The notes beneath the pieces are model-generated. The model was not told where the DNA came from. It did no database searches and saw only the letters and a program-made list of their open reading frames with translations. From Allomuricauda sp. (GTDB lineage: Bacteria > Bacteroidota > Bacteroidia > Flavobacteriales > Flavobacteriaceae): DNA of 64,000 nucleotides. The DNA lies in contig CP051244.1 of NCBI GenBank assembly GCA_017795045.1, positions 2,373,802 through 2,437,801 of the forward strand. Reading direction: 5' to 3'. Every line of letters begins with the position of its first letter. Within the stretch, counting starts at the first letter, position 1. Shown here piece by piece: positions 50,534 through 58,930 of the stretch. A program made the translations under genes and the position numbers.

Positions 50534-51880
50534 ATGAACAGACTGTTTACCATCCTTGGCATATTTTCATGTTTTGTATTGCAATCCCAACAAATCCTTC
50601 CCGAAGTGGAACGCGCTCGGGTGGTAGATGAATTGCTGGAAGATCGGTTTACCAATCTACTTCCAAAGTTGATGGATGATGTAGGGGTGGATATGTGGAT
50701 GTTGATTTCACGGGAATACAATGAAGACCCGGTCCTGCGGACCATGCTTCCTGCCACCTGGTTGAACGCAAGGCGAAGGACCATCCTACTGTTTTATCGG
50801 GACAAGGAAAAGAACACCATGGACAAGCTCGCCGTGGCACGTTATAATGTCGGGAAAAGCATCGTTTCGGCATGGGACAAGGAAAAGGAACCCGATCAAT
50901 GGAAGCGGTTAATGGAGTTGATCGCAGAGCGAAACCCAAACAAAATTGGATTGAACTTCTCCAAAGACCACAATATTGCAGATGGTTTGGACAAAACAGA
51001 TTACGATGAGTTCATGCAGAATCTACCCAAGAAATTCCATTCAAGAGTGGTTTCCGCCGAATCATTGGCCGTACGTTGGATTGAAACCCGTACCGAACGT
51101 GAAATGGTCATCTACGATCAGTTGGTGGATATTACCCACGATATCATTGCAGAAGCATTTTCGGAAAAAGTGATCACTCCCGGGGTGACCACAACCACTG
51201 AGGTGGAATGGTGGATGCGACAAAAAGTGACCGACCTGGGACTGGAAACATGGTTTCATCCAACTGTCGACATCCAGCGGAATAGTGAAGAATTGGTGGG
51301 CCATTTATATTCCTTTTCAGGCCGTCCAGATGATATGGTGATACTGCCAGGGGACCTCTTGCATTGCGATTTTGGAATTACCTATTTGCGCCTCAATACA
51401 GATTGTCAGGAGTTGGCTTATGTACTTAAACCTGGGGAAACGGAAGCCCCTTCATTTTTGGTGAATGCCTTGTACGACGGAAACCGAGTGCAGGATTTTC
51501 TCACCAAAAACATGATCAAGGGAAGAACAGGAAACCAAATATTGGCCAAAGCCTTGCAAGATGCCAAGGATAATGGATTGCAACCAGCCATTTATACCCA
51601 TCCGTTGGGAACATATGGCCACTCTGCAGGGACTACTATTGGCATGTGGGATGCCCAAGGAGGGGTTATGAAGGATGACGGTGAAAACTACCCCCTAAAT
51701 CCCAATACGGTTTATGCCATAGAATTGAATGCTACCGTGAACCTACCCGAATGGAAACGGGACATTCGCATTATGCTGGAAGAAGCTGGCTTTTATGGAG
51801 AGAACGGTTTCAGATATGTAAATGGCAGACAGACCGAATTACTACTGATCCCAAGGATAAAACAGCAACAAGGCTATTGA
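50534..51880 (+). CDS. Secreted M24-family metallopeptidase, Xaa-Pro aminopeptidase-like (448 aa)
   Basis: ATG 50534 opens a signal peptide (L-F-T-I-L-G-I-F-S-C-F-V-L-Q-S-Q). An N-terminal creatinase-like domain is followed by the pita-bread fold. Metal ligands are in L-H-C-D-F-G-I-T-Y-L, N-T-D-C-Q-E, T-H-P-L-G-T-Y-G-H-S-A-G-T-T-I-G, V-Y-A-I-E-L-N and the late R-Q-T-E. A longer open frame from 50501 lacks a signal sequence at its start and is rejected. It removes N-terminal residues, typically X-Pro, from periplasmic peptides. It lies between the plug paralogs with no shared operon evidence. Confidence 0.85.
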   Translation: MNRLFTILGIFSCFVLQSQQILPEVERARVVDELLEDRFTNLLPKLMDDVGVDMWMLISREYNEDPVLRTMLPATWLNARRRTILLFYRDKEKNTMDKLAVARYNVGKSIVSAWDKEKEPDQWKRLMELIAERNPNKIGLNFSKDHNIADGLDKTDYDEFMQNLPKKFHSRVVSAESLAVRWIETRTEREMVIYDQLVDITHDIIAEAFSEKVITPGVTTTTEVEWWMRQKVTDLGLETWFHPTVDIQRNSEELVGHLYSFSGRPDDMVILPGDLLHCDFGITYLRLNTDCQELAYVLKPGETEAPSFLVNALYDGNRVQDFLTKNMIKGRTGNQILAKALQDAKDNGLQPAIYTHPLGTYGHSAGTTIGMWDAQGGVMKDDGENYPLNPNTVYAIELNATVNLPEWKRDIRIMLEEAGFYGENGFRYVNGRQTELLLIPRIKQQQGY

Positions 51881-52050
51881 CCTATACCCATGTAAAATGG
51901 GTTTTTGGTTCTGGCGAACTTAGGGAGGAAGGCTTTTATTTCCTTAATAGCTGGATGACTGTGATACGGTTTTAATTCGTAACGTGCAGGGAACTAAATA
52001 TTTAAATAATATTTTTAACTTGTAGGAAATTAGCCAAAAAACACATCGCC

Positions 52051-53799
52051 ATGCTTCGTAAAATTGTGTTTACCGTTTTCCTGTTATCGTTTTCAATGAT
52101 TTTTTCCCAATCCCAGATAAAGAAGGTATGGGGTAGGGTATCGGATGGGGCATCACCCATATCCAATGTCAACATTGCCGTGAAGGGTACAGACACTGGC
52201 GTGCAGTCCAGCACGGATGGAACCTATGAAATTTATGTGGATGAAGGACAGACTTTGGTTTATAGTTATGTGGGTATGCGGACCATTGAAATCATTGTGG
52301 AAGACATTACCTCGGTCTTAAACGTGACCTTGTATCCCAATATTGAGCAATTGGATGAAGTAGTAGTGACCAAGAAAAAAAAGAAAACCCAAAAGGAGTT
52401 GTTGTATGAGTATGAGTCCAACAAGAACCTGATTAAAACCGGATTCGGTATTTTGGACAAAGATAGGGTTGGGTATTCTTTACGAATTTTTGATGGGGAT
52501 GAGCTCAACCCGGCAGCCATTGATTTGGTTCGGGCACTTCAAGGAAGACTTCCGGGGGTAATCATAGAACCATCACCTGATGACCCAAATATCCCGGTGA
52601 TGTATCTTAATACCATGAAGAAGCTCTTGGGTCAAAGCGCAATTTATGAAGTGGATGGTATGGTGTATAGAACCGCGCCAACTTTTGTCCTTCCCAATAA
52701 CATAAAGCGGGTGGCAGTGATCGGTAGTTTGGCGGGAGCCTCTAAATATGGAACTGGATCGGCAGGTGGAGTCATAGTGATCAACACAAAAACGGGTAAT
52801 TATGCTACAAGAGAGCCAGGAACGAATAAACCTTACGATTTGGCCCGGCGACGGGATAATTATTTTGAAAAAGGAAGTGCCGTGGCCATTTCCAAGATGG
52901 CGCTCCCAAAATATATAGAGGAACTATCTGTGGTTGCCAGTGAAGCAGAAGGTATTGCGCTATATCAGGAATTGGAGAAAAAGTATCAAACTTCTCCTTT
53001 TTTCTATCTGGATATGTTTTCTTTTTTTGGTGAAAAGTGGAAAGATGGTGAGATGCAAAAAACCATTGGTGAAGAAATTCAGAACAAGTTTGCCACGGAT
53101 CCTACAGTACTCAAGGCATTGGCATATCTGCTGGAGCAACAAAACCAGTACGAATGGGCCAGTGACCTATACAAACAGATTTTTGCCATGAGGCCCCATT
53201 ACGCCCAATCCTATTCGGACTTGGCAAGGAGTTATGAAAATATGGGTGCGGTGGAAAGTGCTGTGGTCCTCTATGCACGCTATTTTGATTTAGTGGAGAA
53301 ATCACTTTTGGATTCTTCCAAAACCTTTGCACCCATCATTAAAAGAGACATCAATAGCCTGTTTTCCAGGCAAGGTTCCCTAATAGGAAGTACAAGTGTC
53401 GTCCAGACAGAAGATGAGGATTTTGACGGTGTCCGTTTGTTGTTCGAATGGAATAACAGCGAAGCAGAGTTTGAGCTTCAGTTGGTCAACCCAGAGAATC
53501 AATATTATTTATGGGAGCATACGATGTTTTCCAATGCAGAGCGAATTCAAGAAGAAAAAACCAACGGGTTTTCATCTGAAGATTATCTGTTCTACAAACC
53601 CATTCAAGGCAATTGGACAATAAATGTCAAATATTTAGGGAACAAAAGCTTGACCCCATCGTATCTTAAAGCCACCATATTCTATGATTTTGGCACCAAA
53701 AACCAGCGTAAGGAAATCAAAGTTTTTAAACTTACCGCTAAAAACATTAACCAGGCCCTTTTCCAAATAAAAAATGGTAGCTCCACAACAACATTTTAA
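52051..53799 (+). CDS. Secreted plug-domain protein with TPR and DUF2135-like C-terminus, paralog 2 (582 aa)
   Basis: Same order as paralog 1: signal peptide (V-F-L-L-S-F-S-M-I-F-S-Q), carboxypeptidase-like regulatory domain (about 25-110) and the linker N-K-N-L-I-K-T-G-F-G-I-L-D-K-D-R. The plug domain follows (about 145-250: Y-E-V-D-G-M-V, Y-G-T-G-S-A-G-G-V-I-V-I-N-T-K), then TPR-like helices (about 345-400) and a C-terminal beta domain ending Y-D-F-G-T-K-N-Q-R-K-E. A run of lysines (K-K-K-K-K-T) precedes the plug. It lies 2 bp before paralog 3 on the same strand, so they are almost certainly cotranscribed and made together. Confidence 0.75.
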   Translation: MLRKIVFTVFLLSFSMIFSQSQIKKVWGRVSDGASPISNVNIAVKGTDTGVQSSTDGTYEIYVDEGQTLVYSYVGMRTIEIIVEDITSVLNVTLYPNIEQLDEVVVTKKKKKTQKELLYEYESNKNLIKTGFGILDKDRVGYSLRIFDGDELNPAAIDLVRALQGRLPGVIIEPSPDDPNIPVMYLNTMKKLLGQSAIYEVDGMVYRTAPTFVLPNNIKRVAVIGSLAGASKYGTGSAGGVIVINTKTGNYATREPGTNKPYDLARRRDNYFEKGSAVAISKMALPKYIEELSVVASEAEGIALYQELEKKYQTSPFFYLDMFSFFGEKWKDGEMQKTIGEEIQNKFATDPTVLKALAYLLEQQNQYEWASDLYKQIFAMRPHYAQSYSDLARSYENMGAVESAVVLYARYFDLVEKSLLDSSKTFAPIIKRDINSLFSRQGSLIGSTSVVQTEDEDFDGVRLLFEWNNSEAEFELQLVNPENQYYLWEHTMFSNAERIQEEKTNGFSSEDYLFYKPIQGNWTINVKYLGNKSLTPSYLKATIFYDFGTKNQRKEIKVFKLTAKNINQALFQIKNGSSTTTF

Positions 53800-53801
53800 A
53801 A

Positions 53802-55970
53802 ATGACCAAGCTATTGTCTATAATGATTCTCGCCTTTGGGGTTTTTTGGGGAACTCATGTACAGGCCCAAAACACCGAGAATGTTACCATCTGTTGGGAT
53901 GTATCCCTCTCTATGCAGAATCGGGATTTGGAAAAGGATTTTTATTTCTTGGATGCTTACTTTAAAACAGCCCAGAATGCCAAGGTTACTGTTCTGACAT
54001 TTAGTGACCAAGTTTTGTCAAAGCATGACTTTGTGGTTTCCGCTGGTAGTTGGACCGACGTTAAGGAAAAACTTAAAGGACTTTCCTATGATGGCGCTAC
54101 GTCCTATGCATCCTTGGGAAATTATGTAACTGGTGGCACCGTACTCTTGTTCACCGATGGAAGACAGAATCTTGGAACAAGCACCCCCAGCTTTGGAGGA
54201 AAATTGTTTATCGTTAACAGCACTAAGAACTTTGATAGGGGAAGCCTTAATTTATTATCCATAGTCAACAATGGTGATGTGGTGAATTTTATGGAAAAGA
54301 AATCTATGGATGAATCCATTGACCCCATTGAGGAATATTCTGGAACCATTTTAAGCGGTACTGCTGGTTTGTCCAATGCCGAAGTCTATATCCAAGGTAA
54401 TGAGGAGGACAAAGTAAGATCGGATGAAAAAGGAGGTTTCAGCATTCATGGGAAGCCAGGGGATACCCTTATTGCGATGTACGGAGACAAAATGGAAAAA
54501 CAGGTTTTGGGGGATTCCAAGACGATGAATTTTTCATTGGGCGATGGAGGTGTACAGCTACAGGAAGTAGTGGTGAGTGAAAGAAAAGCAGAACCAGAAG
54601 AAAAGATAATCACGGCCTATGGGGAAGAGAACAAAGATGCCGTGGGTTATGCCGTTCAATCCATTACTGAAGACGATATCCCTGATGCCGCATCCACGGT
54701 CAATATGGCCGTACAGGGAAAATTTTCAGGAGTCAATTTGGGGAATAATGAAGATTTGAGCCAAGTCAGAATGCGTCCTCGGAATACTATTTTGGGAAAT
54801 GTTTATGGTCTGATTGTGGTTGATGGGGTTCCCCTGAGACAATCAGGATCGCACAGTGGAGTGGTGTACAGTACAGATTTTGTAAATCCGGAAAACATTG
54901 CAGACATCACGGTTTTAAAGGGTTTGGCCGCTACCAACAAATATGGTAGTTTGGGGGCTAACGGAGTATTGTTGATCACCACAAAAACGGCAACATATGC
55001 CAAGCAAACCGGAGAGAAGAAGGACTTGGCCCGTTTGACCGATAATATCTACAAAGAAAAAATCAAGGTAAATACCAAAACCTTGGTTACTCCATATTTA
55101 AAGGAACTAAAAGGAGGCAAAAACATCAGGGAAGCATATGATATCTATCTTGCCCAAAGGGCAAAATATCAAAATGAGCCATCGTATTTCTTGGATGTCT
55201 CCAATTTCTTTTTTGGGACCAGTCCAGAAATTGCCTTGCGTATTTTGTCCAATGTTTTGGAAAGCGAGGACACCGATTATGGCACTTTGAGAAGCCTATA
55301 TCTGCGATCCGTGGAAATCGAAAACCATGATATGGCCCTTTTGGCGGCCAATCGATTGTTCGAAGTGTTTCCCAACAAGATTCAATCCTATTTGGATGTG
55401 GCCATGTCACAAGAACAATTGGGAAACTATCAGGAAGCACTCAATATGTACAATGGGATGCTAACGGGCGAAGCCAATCCCCAATTGAATTTTAGGGGAA
55501 TGGAAAAGGTAGTGGGAACAGAGGTGCGAAACTTGGTGAACAAACATAGGGCGGAGTTGGATATCTCAAAGGTCAACCCAAAATACCACAACAATCTTAC
55601 CTATAATGCCCGGTTGGTGTTGGATTGGAACCAACCAGATGCTGAATTTTCCGTACAGTTCGTAAATCCACAGAAACGATTTTTCACTTGGGAACATACT
55701 GAGGTAGGGGACCGAAAAAGAATCTTGGATGAACTGGAAAACGGGAATTCCACGGAGCAATTTGAAATTGTGGGTTCCGATACCAAGGGAGAATGGATTT
55801 TGAACGTCACTTATGACGGGAACAGAACCCCTGCCAACAAAGCGGCTACGTTTTTAAAATGTAGCGTGGAGTACAATTTTGGAAAGCCCAACCAAAGAAA
55901 AGAGGAATTTTTAATCCGTTTACAAGAAGTGGGGGAAGAGGTCCAATTGGCCAAATTCTCTGTGGATTGA
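53802..55970 (+). CDS. VWA + plug-domain protein with TPR and DUF2135-like C-terminus, paralog 3 (722 aa)
   Basis: Signal peptide (about 1-22), then a VWA domain (about 27-145) with a MIDAS set: D33-x-S35-x-S37 in C-W-D-V-S-L-S-M-Q, T100 in G-A-T-S-Y, and D119 in F-T-D-G-R-Q. Next come a regulatory beta domain (about 178-260), a plug domain (about 275-395: V-V-D-G-V-P-L, Y-G-S-L-G-A-N-G-V-L-L-I-T-T-K), helices with TPR features (about 475-560) and the C-terminal beta domain (from about 603). There is again no barrel. A working MIDAS would bind a metal and a partner protein. It converges with accB-type gene at 55972 with a 1-bp gap. Confidence 0.75.
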   Translation: MTKLLSIMILAFGVFWGTHVQAQNTENVTICWDVSLSMQNRDLEKDFYFLDAYFKTAQNAKVTVLTFSDQVLSKHDFVVSAGSWTDVKEKLKGLSYDGATSYASLGNYVTGGTVLLFTDGRQNLGTSTPSFGGKLFIVNSTKNFDRGSLNLLSIVNNGDVVNFMEKKSMDESIDPIEEYSGTILSGTAGLSNAEVYIQGNEEDKVRSDEKGGFSIHGKPGDTLIAMYGDKMEKQVLGDSKTMNFSLGDGGVQLQEVVVSERKAEPEEKIITAYGEENKDAVGYAVQSITEDDIPDAASTVNMAVQGKFSGVNLGNNEDLSQVRMRPRNTILGNVYGLIVVDGVPLRQSGSHSGVVYSTDFVNPENIADITVLKGLAATNKYGSLGANGVLLITTKTATYAKQTGEKKDLARLTDNIYKEKIKVNTKTLVTPYLKELKGGKNIREAYDIYLAQRAKYQNEPSYFLDVSNFFFGTSPEIALRILSNVLESEDTDYGTLRSLYLRSVEIENHDMALLAANRLFEVFPNKIQSYLDVAMSQEQLGNYQEALNMYNGMLTGEANPQLNFRGMEKVVGTEVRNLVNKHRAELDISKVNPKYHNNLTYNARLVLDWNQPDAEFSVQFVNPQKRFFTWEHTEVGDRKRILDELENGNSTEQFEIVGSDTKGEWILNVTYDGNRTPANKAATFLKCSVEYNFGKPNQRKEEFLIRLQEVGEEVQLAKFSVD

Positions 55971-55971
55971 T

Positions 55972-57600
55972 CTATACCTGAAGCACACCCATATTGAATT
56001 TTTTCTCGATGGGGGCATGGTTGGCAGCATCAATCCCCATGCTGATCCATTTTCTCGTATCCAAGGGATCTATAATGGCATCCGTCCATAACCGTGCTGC
56101 GGCATAATAGGGGGATATTTGGTTGTCATACCGCTGTTTGATTTTATCAAACAATTCTTTTTCCTTTTCGGCATCCAAAGGTTGTCCACTTTTTTCAAGG
56201 GAAGCCTTCTCAATCTGCAACAGCACCTTTGCGGCTGAGTTTCCACTCATCACGGCAAGTTCGGCACTGGGCCAAGCCACGATCAATCTAGGGTCATAGG
56301 CTTTGCCGCACATGGCATAGTTACCTGCCCCGTAGCTGTTTCCTATGATTATGGTGAATTTGGGTACCACGGAATTGCTAACCGCGTTCACCATTTTGGC
56401 ACCATCCTTAATGATGCCCCCATGCTCGCTCTTGCTGCCTACCATGAAACCGGTTACATCCTGCAGGAACACCAAGGGAATCTTCTTTTGGTTGCAGTTG
56501 GCAATAAAACGGGTGGCTTTATCGGCCGAATCGGAATAAATGACCCCACCAAAGCGCATTTCGCCTTTTTTGGTCTTGACCACTTTCCGTTGGTTGGCCA
56601 CAATGCCCACGGCCCAACCATCAATTCGGGCATAGCCGGTCAAAATAGTTTTACCATAGCCCTCTTTGTATTGTTCAAACTCGGAGTTGTCCACCAATCG
56701 TTTTATGATCTCCAGCATATCGTATTGATCGCTCCGTGAACTTGGGAGGATACCGTAAATATCTTCTTGGTTTTCCGTTGGTTCTTTTGCTTCAACCCGA
56801 TTAAAACCAGCTTTGTCAAAATCACCGATCTTGCCCACGATACTTTTAATTTTATCGAGCGCATCCTTATCATCCTTGGCCTTGTAGTCGGTGACTCCAC
56901 TGATTTCGGAATGTGTGGTGGCCCCGCCCAGGGTTTCGTTATCAATGCTTTCACCAATGGCCGCTTTTACCAAATAACTGCCTGCCAAGAAAATGCTTCC
57001 TGTTTTATCAACAATAAGGGCTTCATCGCTCATAATGGGTAAATAGGCCCCGCCGGCCACGCAACTGCCCATAACCGCAGCAATCTGGGGAATGCCCATA
57101 CTGCTCATGATGGCATTGTTCCTGAAAATGCGACCAAAATGCTCTTTGTCCGGGAAAATTTCATCCTGCATAGGGAGGTATACCCCGGCACTGTCCACCA
57201 AATAGATAATGGGCAGTTTATTCTCTATGGAAATCTCCTGTGCTCTTAGATTCTTCTTTCCTGTAATGGGAAACCAGGCTCCAGCTTTCACCGTGGCATC
57301 ATTGGCCACCACCACACATTGCTTTCCTTGGACATATCCTATTTTCACCACCACCCCGGCAGACGGACAGCCACCATGTTCCCCATACATTCCATCTCCC
57401 GCAAACGCGCCAATTTCAACAGCATTGGAATCGGGGTCCAACAAATAATCAATACGCTCACGGGCGGTCATTTTGCCCTTTTCGTGATGCTTTTCAATGC
57501 GTTTCTTTCCCCCACCCAATTTAACCTCGGCTAGTCGTTTCCGCAGTTGGGAAAGCATTAATTTATTATGGTCTTCGTTTTTATTGAAGTTGATATCCAT
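55972..57600 (-). CDS. Acyl-CoA carboxylase carboxyltransferase (beta) subunit (542 aa)
   Basis: Crotonase-like carboxyltransferase with two halves. The N-half has T-A-R-E-R-I-D-Y-L-L-D, GSCVAGGAYLPIMSDEALIV; the C-half has FLQDVTGFMVGSKSEHGGI, S-Y-G-A-G-N-Y-A-M-C-G-K-A-Y-D-P-R and W-P-S-A-E-L-A-V-M-S-G. The G-A-G-N-Y-A-M-C-G-K-A-Y signature is closest to methylcrotonyl-CoA carboxylase beta, so leucine breakdown is the likely setting. Propionyl-CoA carboxylase is less likely. The biotin-carrying alpha subunit gene is not in the window, so it must be elsewhere or on the next contig part. The ATG at 57600 fits the family start. Confidence 0.88.
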   Translation of the reverse strand: MDINFNKNEDHNKLMLSQLRKRLAEVKLGGGKKRIEKHHEKGKMTARERIDYLLDPDSNAVEIGAFAGDGMYGEHGGCPSAGVVVKIGYVQGKQCVVVANDATVKAGAWFPITGKKNLRAQEISIENKLPIIYLVDSAGVYLPMQDEIFPDKEHFGRIFRNNAIMSSMGIPQIAAVMGSCVAGGAYLPIMSDEALIVDKTGSIFLAGSYLVKAAIGESIDNETLGGATTHSEISGVTDYKAKDDKDALDKIKSIVGKIGDFDKAGFNRVEAKEPTENQEDIYGILPSSRSDQYDMLEIIKRLVDNSEFEQYKEGYGKTILTGYARIDGWAVGIVANQRKVVKTKKGEMRFGGVIYSDSADKATRFIANCNQKKIPLVFLQDVTGFMVGSKSEHGGIIKDGAKMVNAVSNSVVPKFTIIIGNSYGAGNYAMCGKAYDPRLIVAWPSAELAVMSGNSAAKVLLQIEKASLEKSGQPLDAEKEKELFDKIKQRYDNQISPYYAAARLWTDAIIDPLDTRKWISMGIDAANHAPIEKKFNMGVLQV

Positions 57601-57648
57601 GTACCGTCAATTTCTTCTTATTGGCTAAAGATAAGGAGTTATAATCAT

Positions 57649-57656
57649 TACTTTTG
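57649..57656 (+). promoter_or_regulatory. Candidate -7 element for the Gfo/Idh/MocA gene
   Basis: TACTTTTG matches the consensus and ends 7 bp before the ATG at 57664. The nearest TTG lies 25 bp upstream, a bit far for a -33 box. Confidence 0.4.
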
Positions 57657-57663
57657 ATTCCAT

Positions 57664-58647
57664 ATGGAAACTAAGATACGATGGGGCATCGTGGGCCCGG
57701 GAAAAATTGCACGGAAGTTTATATCGGATTTACAATTGGTGGAAGATGCCGAGGTTGCAGCAGTAGCTTCCCGTTCATTGAAGAAGGCACAGGATTTTGC
57801 CAAAGAATATGCCATTGAGAATATGTTTGGAAGTTATGAAGAGATGTTTGCTTCGAATACTGTGGATGTGGTCTATATTGCCACCCCACATCGGTTCCAT
57901 AAAGAATTGACTTTGCAAGCCCTTGAATCTGGTAAGCACGTACTTTGCGAAAAACCCTTGGGGGTGAGCAAACCAGAGGTTCAGAAAATGGTGGATGCGG
58001 CCCAACGGAACAAGGTTTTTCTTATGGAAGCACTGTGGTCCCGTTTTAATCCGGCCATTCAAAAAGTAAAGCAGTTGGTAGATAATGGGGAGATAGGGGA
58101 TTTGACCCACATTAATGCGGATTTTGGGTTTTATGCCTTGGATAGGGATGAGGAGTCCCGGGTGCTTAACCTTGATTTGGCTTCCGGTTCATTATTGGAT
58201 ATTGGTATTTATCCCATTTTTTTGGCCTACCTATTTTTGGGCAAGCCCAAGGAAATATTTGCAGCATCAAATTTTCACCCTAATGGAACGGAATTACAGA
58301 CCTCAATGATTTTCCAGTATCCCCAGGCGCAAGCCGTGCTGTATAGTGGATTTACCAGTAGAACCCGTACCGAAGCGGAACTATCAGGAAGCCAAGGTGA
58401 AATCTTTCTTCCCTCCCGATGGCATGAGGCAGATGGGTATACTTTACTGAAAGATGGTGTTTCTGAAACTTTTGAACATCCGTTAAAAGGAATAGGGTTT
58501 TATTACGAGATTTTGGAGGTGCACCAATGCTTGAGGGCGAAGAAAGTGGAAAGTGATTTGTGGACGCATCAAAATAGTTTGGATGTGGCTGAATTACTGG
58601 ACACTGTGCGTGAAAAATGCGGGATTCGGTTCCCTTTTGAGGGATAA
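57664..58647 (+). CDS. Gfo/Idh/MocA family oxidoreductase (327 aa)
   Basis: Rossmann N-domain: W-G-I-V-G-P-G-K-I-A-R-K-F, then V-A-A-V-A-S-R-S and E-K-P-L-G-V-S, the lysine-proline motif that positions the nicotinamide. The C-domain has L-L-D-I-G-I-Y-P-I, the D-x-G-x-Y-P catalytic signature of the dihydrodiol/xylose dehydrogenase-like branch. It oxidises or reduces a sugar or dihydrodiol with NAD(P). The substrate is unknown. It stands alone, preceded by its own promoter-like box and followed 66 bp later by a small membrane protein gene. Confidence 0.88.
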   Translation: METKIRWGIVGPGKIARKFISDLQLVEDAEVAAVASRSLKKAQDFAKEYAIENMFGSYEEMFASNTVDVVYIATPHRFHKELTLQALESGKHVLCEKPLGVSKPEVQKMVDAAQRNKVFLMEALWSRFNPAIQKVKQLVDNGEIGDLTHINADFGFYALDRDEESRVLNLDLASGSLLDIGIYPIFLAYLFLGKPKEIFAASNFHPNGTELQTSMIFQYPQAQAVLYSGFTSRTRTEAELSGSQGEIFLPSRWHEADGYTLLKDGVSETFEHPLKGIGFYYEILEVHQCLRAKKVESDLWTHQNSLDVAELLDTVREKCGIRFPFEG

Positions 58648-58713
58648 TCGACAAATAACCATTTTGGAATAGTCCATTTTTTACGATATTTGGACTTCTA
58701 CTGAACGATATAT

Positions 58714-58896
58714 ATGGGAATGAACAAAAATACTGTGCTCGCTTGGGCCACTTGGATTATGATTTTTGTGGGAATCGGAATGATAGCCCTTGGGGCTTTC
58801 AAGTACGATGAAGTGGCCGGATACGGTTTTGGAGCAGTAGGCATAGGCTTTTTTGCCGTAGCTTGGGTTTTCAACGCACTCAAGGGACGGGTATAA
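58714..58896 (+). CDS. Small membrane protein, CAL67264-type (60 aa)
   Basis: Two hydrophobic helices, about 8-25 (V-L-A-W-A-T-W-I-M-I-F-V-G-I-G-M-I-A) and 35-53 (G-Y-G-F-G-A-V-G-I-G-F-F-A-V-A-W-V). The loop is F-K-Y-D-E-V and the tail A-L-K-G-R-V is basic. I recognise it as a small flavobacterial inner-membrane protein named after a Gramella locus. No function is known. The ATG at 58714 or 58720 may be used. It lies 34 bp before ettA on the same strand, a neighbourhood that seems conserved in the family. Confidence 0.7.
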   Translation: MGMNKNTVLAWATWIMIFVGIGMIALGAFKYDEVAGYGFGAVGIGFFAVAWVFNALKGRV

Positions 58897-58930
58897 GTTC
58901 TCTTTTTCTTAATTCTATAAACACAACCAA

